27,348 bases of DNA from Chromera velia (lineage: Eukaryota; Sar; Chromeraceae): assembly GCA_018398765.1 (NCBI GenBank), contig JAHBMJ010001267.1, positions 5,895 through 33,242 on the forward strand. The letters are read 5' to 3'. The notes beneath the pieces were generated by a model. It was given only the letters and a program-made list of their open reading frames with translations, had not been told where the DNA came from and made no database searches. The position numbers and the translations under genes are program-made. Shown here in pieces: positions 1 to 11,504 of this stretch (positions are counted from its first letter, which is position 1; each line of letters opens with the position of its first letter).

Positions 1-277
1 GGGGGGGGGGGGAGGGCAGAGAAGAGCTGGTTTGTAGGAGGCGGTGTTGCATGGGAGGCTGTAAGACGAGAGATCTGTTTGTTTGTCTACGAGAGAGAAC
101 GGGAAAAGATGGGTGGAAGGTCTGCTTGTGGGTGTGGGTGTGGGAGTCGGCTTTCCGGTTTTTGCCGTTGAGTGATTGTGATCATGCCGTACTTCACGTT
201 TCCCTTCTTTCATGTGCACACAAGTTTATAACCTCAAGATGCGCGACACATCTGTGCGTCACTGTATGCGTGTGCAG
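1..277. other. intron part of the AAA+ ATPase gene, truncated by the window edge
   Basis: Nothing here resembles coding sequence. The stretch is T/G-rich and ends in a CAG acceptor at 275-277, directly before the first recognisable exon. It is read as the 3' part of an intron. The Walker A exon and the start of the gene lie outside the window. Confidence 0.6.
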
Positions 278-627
278 TTCCCGTGAGCTGTCCCGTTTGT
301 ACGGCAGCTCGGTTGTGTTCATCGATGAGATAGACGTTTTGGCTTCCTCCCGAGACGACCCGCAGCAGCACGAAGCCTCGAGGCGTCTCCTGTCGGTGCT
401 GCTGAGGAAGTTGGACGGGTTTGATACGGAGAAAGACAGGACGCTTCTCATATGCGCGAGCAACAGGTAAGGGGGGACAGGGGAACAGTGCCAGCCAGAA
501 AAATGTTAAGAAAGAAATGGAGGGGTTCGCGTTCCCTCCCTGGTCTTGAAAGGTGCCAGAGAGATTTTGAAAGGATGAGCGTAGTTTGCGTAGGGAGGCG
601 TACCTGAGTCCCTACCTGACTCTCTCT

Positions 628-663
<36 letters not shown>

Positions 664-1962
664 AAAGCAGGATCTGGACGAAGCCTTCCGATCGAGGGTC
701 GACGTCGCTATCTTCTTCGGTCTCCCTGACGGAGAGGCCAGGAAGGCGATCTTCAAACAGTCAGTCAGTCCGTTTGGGAGTTTGGAGGGGGGGGGAAGGA
801 GTCTGGCTCTCTCTCTGTTTCTCTTTCTTTTTCTCTGTGTCTGTTGATGAGTTGAATGGATGAAAGGATTGCATCCTGTCGGTTGTACTGGATTTCTTCT
901 TGTTGTTGTGCATTTGCTAGTTTGATTTCCCCTTCCCGACCGACCCTCCGCATCATGACCAGAGAAATGTCTTGATGCTCTCTCTTTCTTTTCTTGTTCC
1001 TCGCGTCCTTTCATTCTCTTTTCTTTTCTTGTTTTTTCTTTTCTTTTGTCTGTGACGCACGCACAAGACAACAGGTACGCACGGCACCTTGAAGAGAAGG
1101 AACTGGAGGATCTCTCTTCGAGGGCAGGGGGGCTGTCTGGAAGGAACATTAAGGTGAGGGCAGGGGGGGGGGTCGTTCTCCTGAATGAATATGTTTCTGC
1201 CTGGCTGCATGGTGGAGGGACTGGCTGAGTGATTCTTTGAGAGAGAGGGACTGGCTGAGTGATTCATTGAGAGAGAGGGACTGGCTGAGTGATTCATTGA
1301 GAGAGAGGGACTGGCTGATTGATTCATTGAGAGAGAGGGACTGGCTGAGTGATTCTTTGAGAGAAACAGGCAGCAGAAGTTTGAGAGATTTCGCTTCATT
1401 GGTCCTGTGTCCTGTGTCTACACCCTCTCTCTCTCTCATATTCAAAGGCCAGAGAGAGATAGAGGCGGTGTGCTCTTCCTTTTCGCCTCCCTCCCTCATA
1501 TCTATCCCTCAGCAGATCAACCAACGTCATGCCCCCCCCCCCCTTTCTTCGTCGCAGAACCTCTGTCAGGATGCCGAACGAAGATGGGCGTCGAAGTTGA
1601 TCAGAGACTCGAGGGATTTGAGGGAGAAGGAGAAGAGCAGACAAGGACAAGAAGAGGGCGAGAAGGAACAAAAAGAAAAAACACAAAAAGAAGCAGAAAG
1701 AAGGACGATGGCGGCAGAGAGAGACGGCAGTGACGCCCAGGTGGCCGGTCCAGACTCAGACTCGGACTCAGGGTCCAAGAAGAAGAAAATAAATGGGGGG
1801 GCAGCAATGGAGTCGGACTCTCAGAGGGCAAACAGAGAGACAGAGAGGAAGAAGACAGAAAAGGAGAGAGAGGACACTGGGGGGGGGATTTCTGGTTTTT
1901 CCCTTCCCCCCTTTTCAGTCTACAGCGCAGCCCTGGATGAAAAATTGGACTCCGATAGATGA
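278..1962 (+). CDS. AAA+ ATPase, C-terminal part (5' end outside window)
   Basis: The exons are 278-466, 664-759, 1075-1153 and 1558-1962, and their phases match at each junction; they encode 255 residues plus a stop. The first exon carries Walker B (VVFIDEID) and sensor 1 (LLICASNR). The second has the arginine-finger region (FRSRVDVAIFFGLPD). The third and fourth carry the sensor-2 region (GLSGRNIK, then NLCQDAERRWASKLIR). This spacing is that of a classical AAA module of the katanin/spastin/meiotic kind, and from memory it most resembles plant At4g04180-type proteins; that assignment is tentative. The Walker A motif must lie upstream of base 1. The last exon continues for about 115 residues in a Lys/Glu/Arg-rich, low-complexity tail with a Ser-Asp run and a KKKK cluster, which could be disordered or nuclear-targeting. 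Substrate and cell compartment cannot be told. Confidence 0.85.
627..660. repeat. (TG)n microsatellite abutting a 3' splice site
   Basis: A CT/TG tract runs directly into the CAG acceptor at 661-663 of the first visible intron of the ATPase gene, where it stands in for the polypyrimidine tract. Confidence 0.9.
1218..1365. repeat. 30-bp minisatellite, five copies, in an ATPase intron
   Basis: Five tandem copies of a 30-bp unit that reads GGACTGGCTGAGTGATTCWT followed by TGAGAGAGAG. They differ by single bases and lie between the donor at 1154 and the acceptor at 1556-1557. The unit has no stop in at least one frame because 30 is a multiple of three, so it creates spurious ORFs on both strands. 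Confidence 0.9.
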
Positions 1963-2194
1963 TTCTGGACAGATGGATGGATAGCCTTTCTGTCCTGTCC
2001 TGTCCTGTCGATCGATCTGCGTGTTTATTCACCTGCCTGCCTGGGCACCAACGGTTTTACTTGTCATGTATAGGTTCGTTTGTTTGGCGTAGACTCGTCT
2101 GGGTCGGATTGGATTGGGTTGGAGGGATGTCCGCGCTCTCTCCCTGCTCTCCCCTCTCTTTTGAAATGAAATTCAATGACGATTTTGAATCGGT

Positions 2195-2209
2195 AAATAA
2201 ATAAATAAA
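2195..2209 (+). terminator. overlapping AATAAA poly(A) signals for the ATPase gene
   Basis: Three overlapping AATAAA hexamers stand about 235 bases after the ATPase stop codon at 1960-1962. This is a reasonable place for 3' end formation, but AATAAAT strings also occur elsewhere in the window, so the assignment is only likely. Confidence 0.4.
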
Positions 2210-2444
2210 CGGAATGCAGAACATGTAATGAGCACACCTCTTGTTGCTCCTGTGCAGGTTCATTCATTCAACCATGCATGCTCATGTGAATTGAATTGAG
2301 AGGAAAGGTCTTGTTTGTGGTTTGAAAGTCAGCTAGGCGGTTGCTGGCTTCATGGCTGACTGTTTGTCTGTCCGTCTTTTTGTTTGGTACCATCACCAAA
2401 GTGACCAAGGACGCTCGATGTGTGGGTGGACGGCCGCATGGGGG

Positions 2445-2475
<31 letters not shown>

Positions 2476-3390
2476 TCGGGTTTGCCTGCCTGGTGCAGTT
2501 AGTGGGTGATTTGGTCGGCATGGGTTCTCTCTCGGCTTTCCTTGTGTTGGTATTGGAGGGAGGGAGGGAGGAGGGGATTGCGACGTGAAAGCAGAGAGAA
2601 CAGGTCATCTTCGTTTGTTTGTTTCGTTTTCTTTTGTTCTTCACTTCACGTTTGTTGGTTTCAGTTTTAATCCGCTCTTTTCCATGTTGTTCTTCTTCTT
2701 CTTGTTCTTTTGGTTTGTTTGTTTGTTTGTTTGTCTTTTTGAACGGTGGAAAAATAAATAAATCAGAGGCGGAGAGATCGCTCGGAGGGGCCGGCCCTTT
2801 TGAGTGAGTGACTCGATCTTTTGAAGAGAAGAAAAAAGAGGCAGGCAGGCAGCATCTGTGCATGATCGCTGCCTGCCTGTCTGCCTGCCTGCCTGTCTGT
2901 CTGTCTGTCTGTCTGTGTGCGGAGGGAGGGATGAAAGAGTGTACTGGATCCCTGTAGGTGAGTATAGGGGGTTGGATGAAGATCGAGGGAGAGAGTTTTT
3001 GGCCTTTGCATGGGAAGGCTCGAACGATCGCAGAGACATGCAGGTCGACAGGCAGGTAGGCAGCGAATAAAAAGACAGGTGCAGCAGGGATGATTCGAAC
3101 ATCGATCGAGCAGCGACTGAATGGTTGGACGGCTCAATGGATCTCTCTCGATCGGTGCTGGGCCGAAGCCGATCGATCACGCAAGCATGATCTTTGCATG
3201 AAAGGGTGGAAATTATGGAATTGAATTCTTCATGTGGATATATATGCGTCGGGCTCGGGTGCATGCACGAGTGGCAGAGGGCCGTGAGAGGGGAGTGAGC
3301 GAGAGACGTTGCATCGCTGGCAAGCAGTTTGGCTAGGGGTTTGATCGCTCCCTGCCTGTAGCTCCTTGTATTCTAGGAAGACCTGCGGAG
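2210..3390. other. intergenic spacer with simple repeats
   Basis: No exon-like stretch is recognised. The spacer carries a (TTTC)n tract at 2446-2477, GTTT repeats near 2712-2732, and a CTGC/TCTG tetranucleotide array at 2869-2918. Open frames here come from the repeats. Confidence 0.6.
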
Positions 3391-3840
3391 CACTGTCAGA
3401 TGAAGCTCAGACTTAAAAAATATTCAAGGCAACATTTGAGGCCTCCTAGGAAGCTTCATAATAGCCTTCATTCTACGCTTAAATGAAACATGATTTAGAT
3501 AGAGGCCTGTTGATTCACTATTTTTTTAACAGCTTTTTTTCACAGTATATATGCATTCATCATTTTTTATATAAGTGCATATTATACATAATTGATATAT
3601 AATTATAACTACAATTATTCTTACAACTGTATAAATGTAATTATGTATTGATTTGATTGATTGATGTGTTCCACCCTAGGGCCTTCCCGCTATGTCCATC
3701 TGTCGCCAGAGCTAGCAGTATGTAGTTACATTGTAGTATAACTATATGAGTCTAGATATGAGTCTATAATAATTAGACTTCGTTTTTAGACGCTTTTAAC
3801 TAGATTTCCGCATGCTGGGGGCAAGTGGGGTGCTTTTTGC

Positions 3841-4074
3841 AACCTCCCTGAACCTAAGTGCCACTTGAAAAAATGTAATCAAGATAATCTCTATCTGCGG
3901 CATCGTTTTTCAAGAGACTATCCACGCCTGCGGCGTAGACAGTCAAGACACCGTCCAGATATGTGGCTTTGGCTTTCAAAAGACCGTAAATGATCCGCAC
4001 CTGCGGCGTAGACTTTCAAACTTATCTAAAAATGCGGCTTGAACTTTTAAGTGGTAGTTAGGTTCAGGGAGGTC
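3841..4074. mobile_element. 234-bp TIR element with 8-bp target duplication (MITE-like)
   Basis: The ends are inverted repeats of about 28 bp with four mismatches. The left end starts AACCTCCCTGAACCTAA, and the right end read on the other strand starts GACCTCCCTGAACCTAA; both then continue T-CCACTT-AAA. The element is flanked on both sides by the same octamer CTTTTTGC (3833-3840 and 4075-4082). No coding capacity is visible. The interior has repeated motifs of the kind CCTGCGGCGTAGAC followed by TCAA. TIRs plus an 8-bp duplication fit a non-autonomous hAT-like DNA transposon, but the family call is inferred. Confidence 0.75.
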
Positions 4075-4334
4075 CTTTTTGCCCCCCCCTCTGCATAGGA
4101 GACCGGCGCTTTTCCGCAAAAAACTCGTTTTCATAATTGGTAAGGAGTTAGAAGCTGAAACTTTGTGCCAAGTTTGTAGAAGAAGACGTTGTAACGATAG
4201 AAAAAGAACTAAGGAACAGATTTTTTATATCATTTCTAGAAATATAGGCTGCCATACAAGCTCCCACAGTGTCACACCTATCCAGAATAGGCTATCCTAA
4301 CAAGACACAGATTAGGCTGAGGATCACCAAGAGG

Positions 4335-4739
4335 ATGAGGTCGATCACTCACTTCCTGGAATGGCACGCAGCCCCTGTGAAGTGGACCGTTTTTGGTCTT
4401 CTCTTGATCATTCTCGTTGCAATTCAGAAAGGATCGGATATGGGCGCACACAACCACTCGCTACAAAGTGCCCACTCTAACCAGTTCGCAAAGGACATCA
4501 ACTTGCAGAGTGCCCGCTCTGACCAGTTCGCAAAGGACATCAACTTGCAGAGTACCCGCTCTGACCAGTTCGCAAAGGACTGTCACATCAACTTGCAGAG
4601 TGCCCGCTCTGACCAGTTTACAAAGGACATCAACTTGGCAATGCAGGAGGGCTGGCCGTCATGGTGGAGAAGGGACACCACCTTCTCCTTCGTTTGCAGG
4701 CGGACTCTAACATTGGATGCAGGAGATGCAAGCTCTTGA
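4335..4739 (+). CDS. doubtful small membrane-protein ORF with four 14-residue repeats
   Basis: An ATG at 4335 opens 134 codons. Residues about 15-31 (VKWTVFGLLLIILVAIQ) form one hydrophobic segment. Four tandem 14-residue units of the type NLQSARSDQFAKDI follow. The end (from about base 4650) looks non-coding. A second frame from 4717 to 4884 reads 55 plausible residues, including LGDDCSYIVVPAFGTYED, and would continue the first frame if 76 bases between two copies of ATGCAGGAG were absent. The ORF could be a broken gene, a gene with an unrecognised intron, or chance. No family was recognised and no promoter or poly(A) signal was identified. Confidence 0.25.
   Translation: MRSITHFLEWHAAPVKWTVFGLLLIILVAIQKGSDMGAHNHSLQSAHSNQFAKDINLQSARSDQFAKDINLQSTRSDQFAKDCHINLQSARSDQFTKDINLAMQEGWPSWWRRDTTFSFVCRRTLTLDAGDASS
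4458..4631 (+). repeat. 42-bp tandem repeat, four units
   Basis: The units are 4458-4499, 4500-4541, 4542-4589 and 4590-4631. Each is 42 bp except the third, which has 6 extra bases. All length changes are multiples of three, so the reading frame of the doubtful ORF is kept. Confidence 0.9.
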
Positions 4740-6010
4740 ATCTGGTAGCAAACAGATGGTTGTTAGTCTGGGAGATGATTGCTCTTATATCGTTGTTCCA
4801 GCCTTTGGGACGTATGAGGACAGTCGAGGAATCTATAGCCAAATTAACATGATTTTTAGCATGATTTCGTGTTGTCTTATATGAATGAGTCATTGTGCTA
4901 GGTTCATAAAACAACATTGCATGTCGTGCCCCGTGGTTGGCCAGAGCCTGAGGCTATTAGTAAGTGGTGGCTCACCGGCTTTAACCGCCTCAATTCATAG
5001 TATATCGAAGTTGATATTAATTTTAAGAGAGTGGCCTGGCATGCAAGCCTGAGTTCCTAGGGACCAGCTAGTTCCAGAAATCTAGGCTAAGTATATGCAA
5101 TAATACACTTTACGGTTAGGAGTAACCAATTTAGGATGGTAATTTGTGTAGCCGTCAGGCCATGCGGTAACGAGAATCATGGTTACGGTAGTACTTTTAG
5201 GTTGGGTTACCATGGTAGCGGTAGTAGGGTATTTTTAGTATAATCATAGGTTAAAAACTGTTAAAAAATGAATGAAAAACAATTTAATTAAAACACGGTT
5301 TAAATTCATCGATAAACAACCGTTTCAAGATCTAGTATACACTTAATTCAAGTGATGAAACTTGTTAAATTGTTAGTTGACGAAGTATAGTTGAAGGGAT
5401 ATCCTGGACACGCTTACTGAACAGCAGGGGAACATTTTTGAAACACCTGCTCAGAATAGAGAAAACCTTTTACCGTATAGACTACTATAGCGTCAGACTG
5501 CGAGCGAAAAATGTTTTCTGTAGCAGCAATTCCTGCTCGGAGTCCTCTTCTTTGGCCATACATAAATTTAAATAAAATAGAAAAACTTAAAAAGGGGGGA
5601 AGAGGTCTGTACACTGTCCTTCGTAGGGTTATTAAAGGGAGTTAATTTTAAAAGGAGGCTACGTATATATACTAAGAGCCTATTTGAAGGAGAATTCAAA
5701 TTGATTCAAATACAGCTTGAACAATTGAGTACATCACGTTTAAGAATAATCCTAGTAGCACTATATATCATAAAATGTCCGTGACGGTCAGTTTCTTAGC
5801 CTATTGCAAATTAAGCAAGATCGCTCATAACTCGGTTTCAATATAAGGCAGCTTAATTATATCATATGCTATAAACTTTAATATCAACTCTTAAAGACAC
5901 TTCAATAAGCTTTCAATATTGCTTATACGGCGCAATCCTAAGTTTATCGCCAGAAGCTAGGCCGCGACAGTCGCGACTGTGTTTGAATCAGTATGTGATT
6001 CAAAATCGTA

Positions 6011-7300
6011 ATGTTCCAGAAGCATGCTGCTCCTGTTTTTTTGCTTGTCGATGCGCACTTCTTTTCTCTCTTTCCATTTAGTAAGGGGCGCATGCCGAGC
6101 GAATTGATTTTTAAGCGCGTAAGTCCCCATCCGGATCCTTAAATACTGCGCGCGCCATCATTGTTTCGGCTTGCTTCACGCATGATGTTCATCTTTCCAT
6201 GCGCTTTTCTCTCTTTGACTGATCCCGGCTCGCCTCTCCTGTCAGTGATTGCACATTGAGTGACGCACGCTGAGTCCCGATTGTTTATGCAAGTGATTGC
6301 CATCCCTGGAACTCTTTCACTTCTCGTTTGGGGCTTTCCGGGGTTCTCGCACGCAGGGACTCCGTCAGGCGTCTCCTCTCGCATGCATTTTTGACTCACA
6401 AAATTTCTCATTGTTTCGTCTTGATCGATTGCTAGACTTGAACGTTTTTTTCTCTGGGAGTGGCTCTCTGCTGGCCACTCAGTTACGACTTTCTCTGGAA
6501 TAAGGACCTACGGATCGATTTCATCGTGAGTCTTTATTTCTGTCTTCGTGTGTAGCTAGATATTCATTCTTATAGTCTAGCAAACATCTCGAAAATTTAA
6601 GTCTGTTTGAGCCTGTGTCAGCGCAAAACACAAAAAACAAAACAGTGCTAGTGGTTGTTATGCAAAAAAAAAACAGAAAAAACAGTAAGAGACTGATTGA
6701 AAACGCCGCTTCCTTCATGAATCATGATTTTATTTCAGTGACACGTTATACACTGCGTTGGTACGCCCATGCTTTTACAAAATGGGAGTTTTCAAAGTTG
6801 TCTCTTGTGTATACGTCACAAATTGATTTGATCGCGATGGGATGATGATGCACGATGGCAGAAGTATTTCATTGAAGCCTTTGGCAAGAAGATCGAAAGC
6901 AGAGAGTCAGAAAACAGATGACACCGTCACATTGACACGCACTAGGAGTGCGTTGACAATTTTAAAGGATCATCAGCTTCCTGTCCCTCGGCCGCTTTTA
7001 CTAAACAGCACCAAATTCGTGACTGTTTATTGTCACCTCCTGTAAGCAACACTCTTGTGTCTTTTACTCCACCAGTCTCCCAGACTTCTCGCAATTTGAC
7101 GTTCTAGTCTCTGAACAAGACAAGTGGAATCGTTCCACAGGGCTCCAGACCACCGGCTTGCATGCTTGACGGTTTTTGTGTACCTTCTGCGCTGGCTGAG
7201 CACACTTATACGGGACTGCAGAACAATTTTTGAAATGCCGCAAGCATCCCTGTTCCCACAGAAACGAACACAACCAGAAAAGAGCGCGAACGCACACTTA

Positions 7301-7339
<39 letters not shown>

Positions 7340-7821
7340 ACGCACACGTACGCACGCACGCGCGCGCAAGTATACAAAAAACAGTGCGGTTGCGAGTTCG
7401 AAGTTCTGCATCTCTGCTGTTGAGGATGCCTAGCTCTTCTGCTTCCTGCACTGACCGACGCACTTTGAATGTACGCCGGACTCGAATCTCTTCGATTTTT
7501 TTTTTTTTTTTCCCCTCTCTCTCCCTGCCACTGCTCCTCTTTCCCCCCTTTCACTTTCACTTGCCCAAGGACAAACATCAATGCCTCTGATATTGCAAAG
7601 CTGCTTCCAGAATAGTAGTGAGCCCTCAGACCTCTTTCAGCAAAAACTGGATACCATGTGTGAACAAGATCATAGGAGGTTGTGGGAGTGTGAGGCTTCT
7701 ACAGGCTCTAGGTACCACTACGAACCGACAAACTCCATTGGATTGACCTCTCTCTCCATCATTCAAAACCTCCCTCGATCGGTGAGCATGCTGAAGGAAA
7801 CAGACTTACTCACTCACTCAC
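6011..7821. other. intergenic region, no recognisable gene
   Basis: Short open frames occur (for example 6297-6503 and 6842-7045), but none shows a known motif or convincing splice partners. The part at 6040-6540 is CpG-richer and might hold a promoter or a remnant exon. A (CA)n tract lies at 7304-7334 and a poly-T run near 7497-7511. The end next to 7821 is probably the 3' UTR of the protease gene; a TTTATT (AATAAA on the minus strand) occurs near 7026. Confidence 0.5.
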
Positions 7822-10800
7822 TCACTCATTGCCAGCCCAACGGGCGACGTCGTCTGCGAGGGAAGAAGACACTTCAAATCCGGATTGTGCCTCTTCATTT
7901 TGTTCTTCCTGCTTCTCTTCCTTCTTTCCCTCTCTTTCTCCTCCACCTTGGTTCTCTTCGTCTTGCCCCCTCTCTTTGACTTCATCTCTATCCCCCATCT
8001 CCCCCTCTGATTGCTCCTCCTCTTCTTCCTCTCCCAGAGACTTGTAAGACGTGTGGTAGGAGGATGCTAGAAAGCGCGGCATCTGCCTTGTCGGATCAAC
8101 CTCTGCATCGGTTTCTTTCACAAACTTGGAGGAGACCGCTTCTATCGATACTGCAGGGGGATTCTCCCTAGATTCAACTTCTTCTTCTTCTTCTGTTCTT
8201 TTCTTTTCGTTTCCTTCCTCGTCTTCTGAGTCCGGGATGTCCACCACAATTTCGTCAGCCAACTCCGATGCGATCATCGAGATTTCTCTCTCATTCTCAT
8301 TCTCGAGCTCTGCCTGCACCCTCCCTGTCCCGTCCCCTTGCCACTTCCCTTTCTCCTTCTCTGACTTCTTTCCCAGGGTGTAAATCTGCGAAAGGGTCGT
8401 GAGCCTCTGCTTCCCTTTTTCGTCGTTCATCTTCTTCCGACTCCAGTAGCGATGCCACAAGAAAAATAAAACCACAGAGGCAATCACCACCAACGCCCCC
8501 CCTCCAAGCGCCACCCCAAGGACCCATTCAGGAAGGCGACTCCCCTCTTGACTCTCCTCCACTGTGTCTACTGAGACCACCACAGACCCGAACGTGAGGG
8601 AAAACACCCAAAACTTATTGCTGCCAGAGGGCGTCAGAGTGACGCTGCCCCCAGACTCCATTGCCGAAACGGAGCTGCTCGTTCCCACACCCGCAGAGAA
8701 GGGGGCAGTACCGTCTCCCCGACCGACGTTGAGCGTCTCCCCGTCATAGACGAGAGCCATGAAGTCTCCCGAATTCGAGAGAGGCACGTAGAGGGCGGTC
8801 TTCTTCCCCGACGCGTCCCGTGCCGTCATATCGAGACCCTCTGTGCTTGCGTCAATGACAGACCCAGAGGGGAACAGGACGACATCCGCAACTTTCTCCT
8901 TTACCTGCAGGAAGGAGGATCATGACATGAGAGAGAGGATGCAGGGGGACGTCATGATGTTGGCAGGCAGTCCAGATGCATGCTTGCAGCCCGAGTAGTG
9001 TTGTGAATCGCTAGAAATGAATTTGTTGTTCTTTCAAGTGAGTGAAAGAGCCAGTCGGAGAAAGGGCTGAGTGACCGACTGACTGACTGACTAACTGAAT
9101 CAATAAAAGAAAGAGAGAACAAATTGAAATTGGACAGCTAGTCCGACAGTCGATTGATCGATCAATAGATCTTGTTTGATCGGTCAGTGTTTCGAGCGAG
9201 GCCTGGAGGTTCGATCATGTAGAGTGCATGGGTGAGTAAGGAAGGGACGGAGAAGAAGAGAATGAAAGACAGACGGTGCGGCTACTGACCTCCTCTGGGA
9301 AGGGCAATTCCTCTGCAGTCACTCTGGTTCCCTGCTCCACTCCCTGCTCAAATACGAACTCTACAAACGCTCTGACGAACTCCCTCTTCTCTTCCTCTGA
9401 CCCCAGCTGCTCTGCTTGGTTCTTCACACTCTCTGTGAGAGTGACCCTGTTCCTCCTCTCTGGGTCACCCTCTGAGGGCTCCACCACAAAATCGTCGCCC
9501 CGGACGGGAACGCTCCCGATGCTTTTGGCCTCTGCAACAACTCATGCAAGGCAGGCAAGCTCCTTGTTTTATTTATGTAATCGACAGCTAGGGGGAACGT
9601 CCTTTCCTCCATTTGTCCGCTTGTTCAGGAGTCCTTCTTCGCCTCGGCCCTCAGAAAGGAAGGAAGGAGACATATGTAGAGGTGCACAGCTGAGTAAAGG
9701 GAAATTGTTGGCCACAATCTGCTTCCGCTTTCCGGAGGGGCCCAAAGAGAAACGCAGCAATCAGAGGTACTTCCCTGGAGATTTGCAAAGAGGATTAAAG
9801 AGACCCGGAAGGAAGGAAGTAAACACACATATTTACCTTCCTACCTGATGCTGTGCACTTGAGACCGTCTCCAGTGTAGCCCCTGTTGCAGGTGCACGTG
9901 AAGGATAAGGGCGTATTTGTACATAATGCTTGCGTGTCGCAGTTGTGGACGTTGGCGGCACACTCGTTGCGCTCTGAGGGCAGTAAGAAAGAGCACAAAC
10001 AACGAGAACAAGTGGAATAAAGCAAAACGAATCCGCAAAGAGGCTGGTTGCGGTAGCGATACAAAGATAGTACCAACAAGCCGTGAGTTTAATTGGGGTA
10101 AAAAGAATTATTTCTGTTCATTGTTTGATGAAGTAGTGCAATAAGGTGGAAGAGAAACGCCCCCCCTTCGAGAACAACTTCGTCCAAACGAAACCATTCA
10201 GACGACAACATCGATGTGGACAACAGCTGGTACAACATGGTAGAACATGCAGCCACGACGCTGTCGCTTGAATGGTCTTTGTTTTCGTCTTTATTTCTGG
10301 CGTTTTGGTGTCTGTGTTTCAGCCTCCCTTTATGCATGTACATATGTACGCATGCATGCCTGTCTCTCTTCTTGAGAAGAAACACACTGCGGGTGTGTGT
10401 ACGCAAAGACGTGCATTGAGGCGGGTCATGCACTGCGGAGAGATACAAGTTGTGCTACAGGTGACAATGTCGCGAAGTAGGCGCAAATTAATGTATCGAG
10501 ACAGCGCGACTCAATCCAAAATCTCCAACAGTGCACATGCATGGGGGCTCACCGTCGCACCTCGTATCTGCACCCGACGCATCATCATTCGCAGCATTCG
10601 TCGTTCCAGGAGGACACACGGTGCACACGTGGGAGGACACGTACTGGTTTGCACCACACAGCGTTGCTGCGTGGAAGCAGGCACACACGCAAAGAAAAAT
10701 GCAGACGGTCACCCAAATTGACAGATGCACACACATCCAACAGCAACAATGTCTGTCCAAAGGAGCTTTGAAGTCTCTAAAACCACAGGCAGGCTTGCAG

Positions 10801-11466
10801 AGCTCTTCAATTACATCCGTGCTCATATTGGGCACCACCAAACCAAGCCTCACTACAAAAAGAAATCTTAAAGTATGCCGACTGTCTCAGAGAAGAGAAA
10901 GCCATCCAAACACATACGCACCGTCACAGGTTGTGTCGGCACCCAAATAGTTGTCGTTGCGCGCATTGGTAGTGCCAGGAGGGCAGGCAACACACGAGTT
11001 TGAGGAGACGTACTGGTTTTTGGCACACACAGTCTGTGTTGCTGCAGAGAAAGAAGCCCAGAGACAGACAAACACGCGCACAAATTCATCAAGAAGACAA
11101 CACAGACGAGCAACAGAACAGCCTGCAGCACCACCGCGTTGCAATGCACCAATATACCGAGTCCTCAATTGCAGTCACCTGGCAAGGAGAGTGACACACT
11201 TCAGGGAGTCAATAACAGACAGTGTCGCATTCAAACAGAATCACGTAAGAGCAAATGCCTACTTACAGGCTGAGTCACAGGTTGTGTCGGCACCCGACGC
11301 ATCGTCGTTGGCAGCATTCGTCGTTCCAGGGGGGCAGGCCGTGCACACGTGGGAAGAAACGTACTGGTTGACCGCACACTTTGTTGCTGCATAGAAGCAG
11401 GAACAGTCTACACTCATCCACAATACCATGCAAACACATAAACACGCACGCACGTAAACACACACA

Positions 11467-11504
<38 letters not shown>

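Larger units (their letters stand above)
3391..6010. other. AT-rich island of differing composition
   Basis: From about 3391 the sequence changes from CT/GT-rich microsatellite spacer to AT-rich DNA with almost no simple repeats. It changes back near 6010-6100. Inside are an inverted-repeat element (3841-4074), a doubtful ORF with tandem repeats (4335-4739), and a short imperfect direct repeat (CATGGT-A-CGGTAGTA type) near 5180-5225. No rRNA, tRNA or transposase motif was recognised. The island may be an old insertion or a cluster of decayed transposons. Confidence 0.4.

Noticed and set aside
1218-1365. regular 30-bp repeats that could suggest a CRISPR array
   Set aside because: The units are directly abutting without spacers and sit in a eukaryotic intron.
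3075-3110. minus-strand TTCGAAT loop with a 4-bp stem, tRNA-like T arm
   Set aside because: No matching D arm, anticodon arm or acceptor stem could be found upstream.
7033-7581. minus-strand 182-codon open frame downstream of the protease
   Set aside because: It is largely translation of a CA microsatellite and poly-T, with no motif and no splice link to the protease gene.
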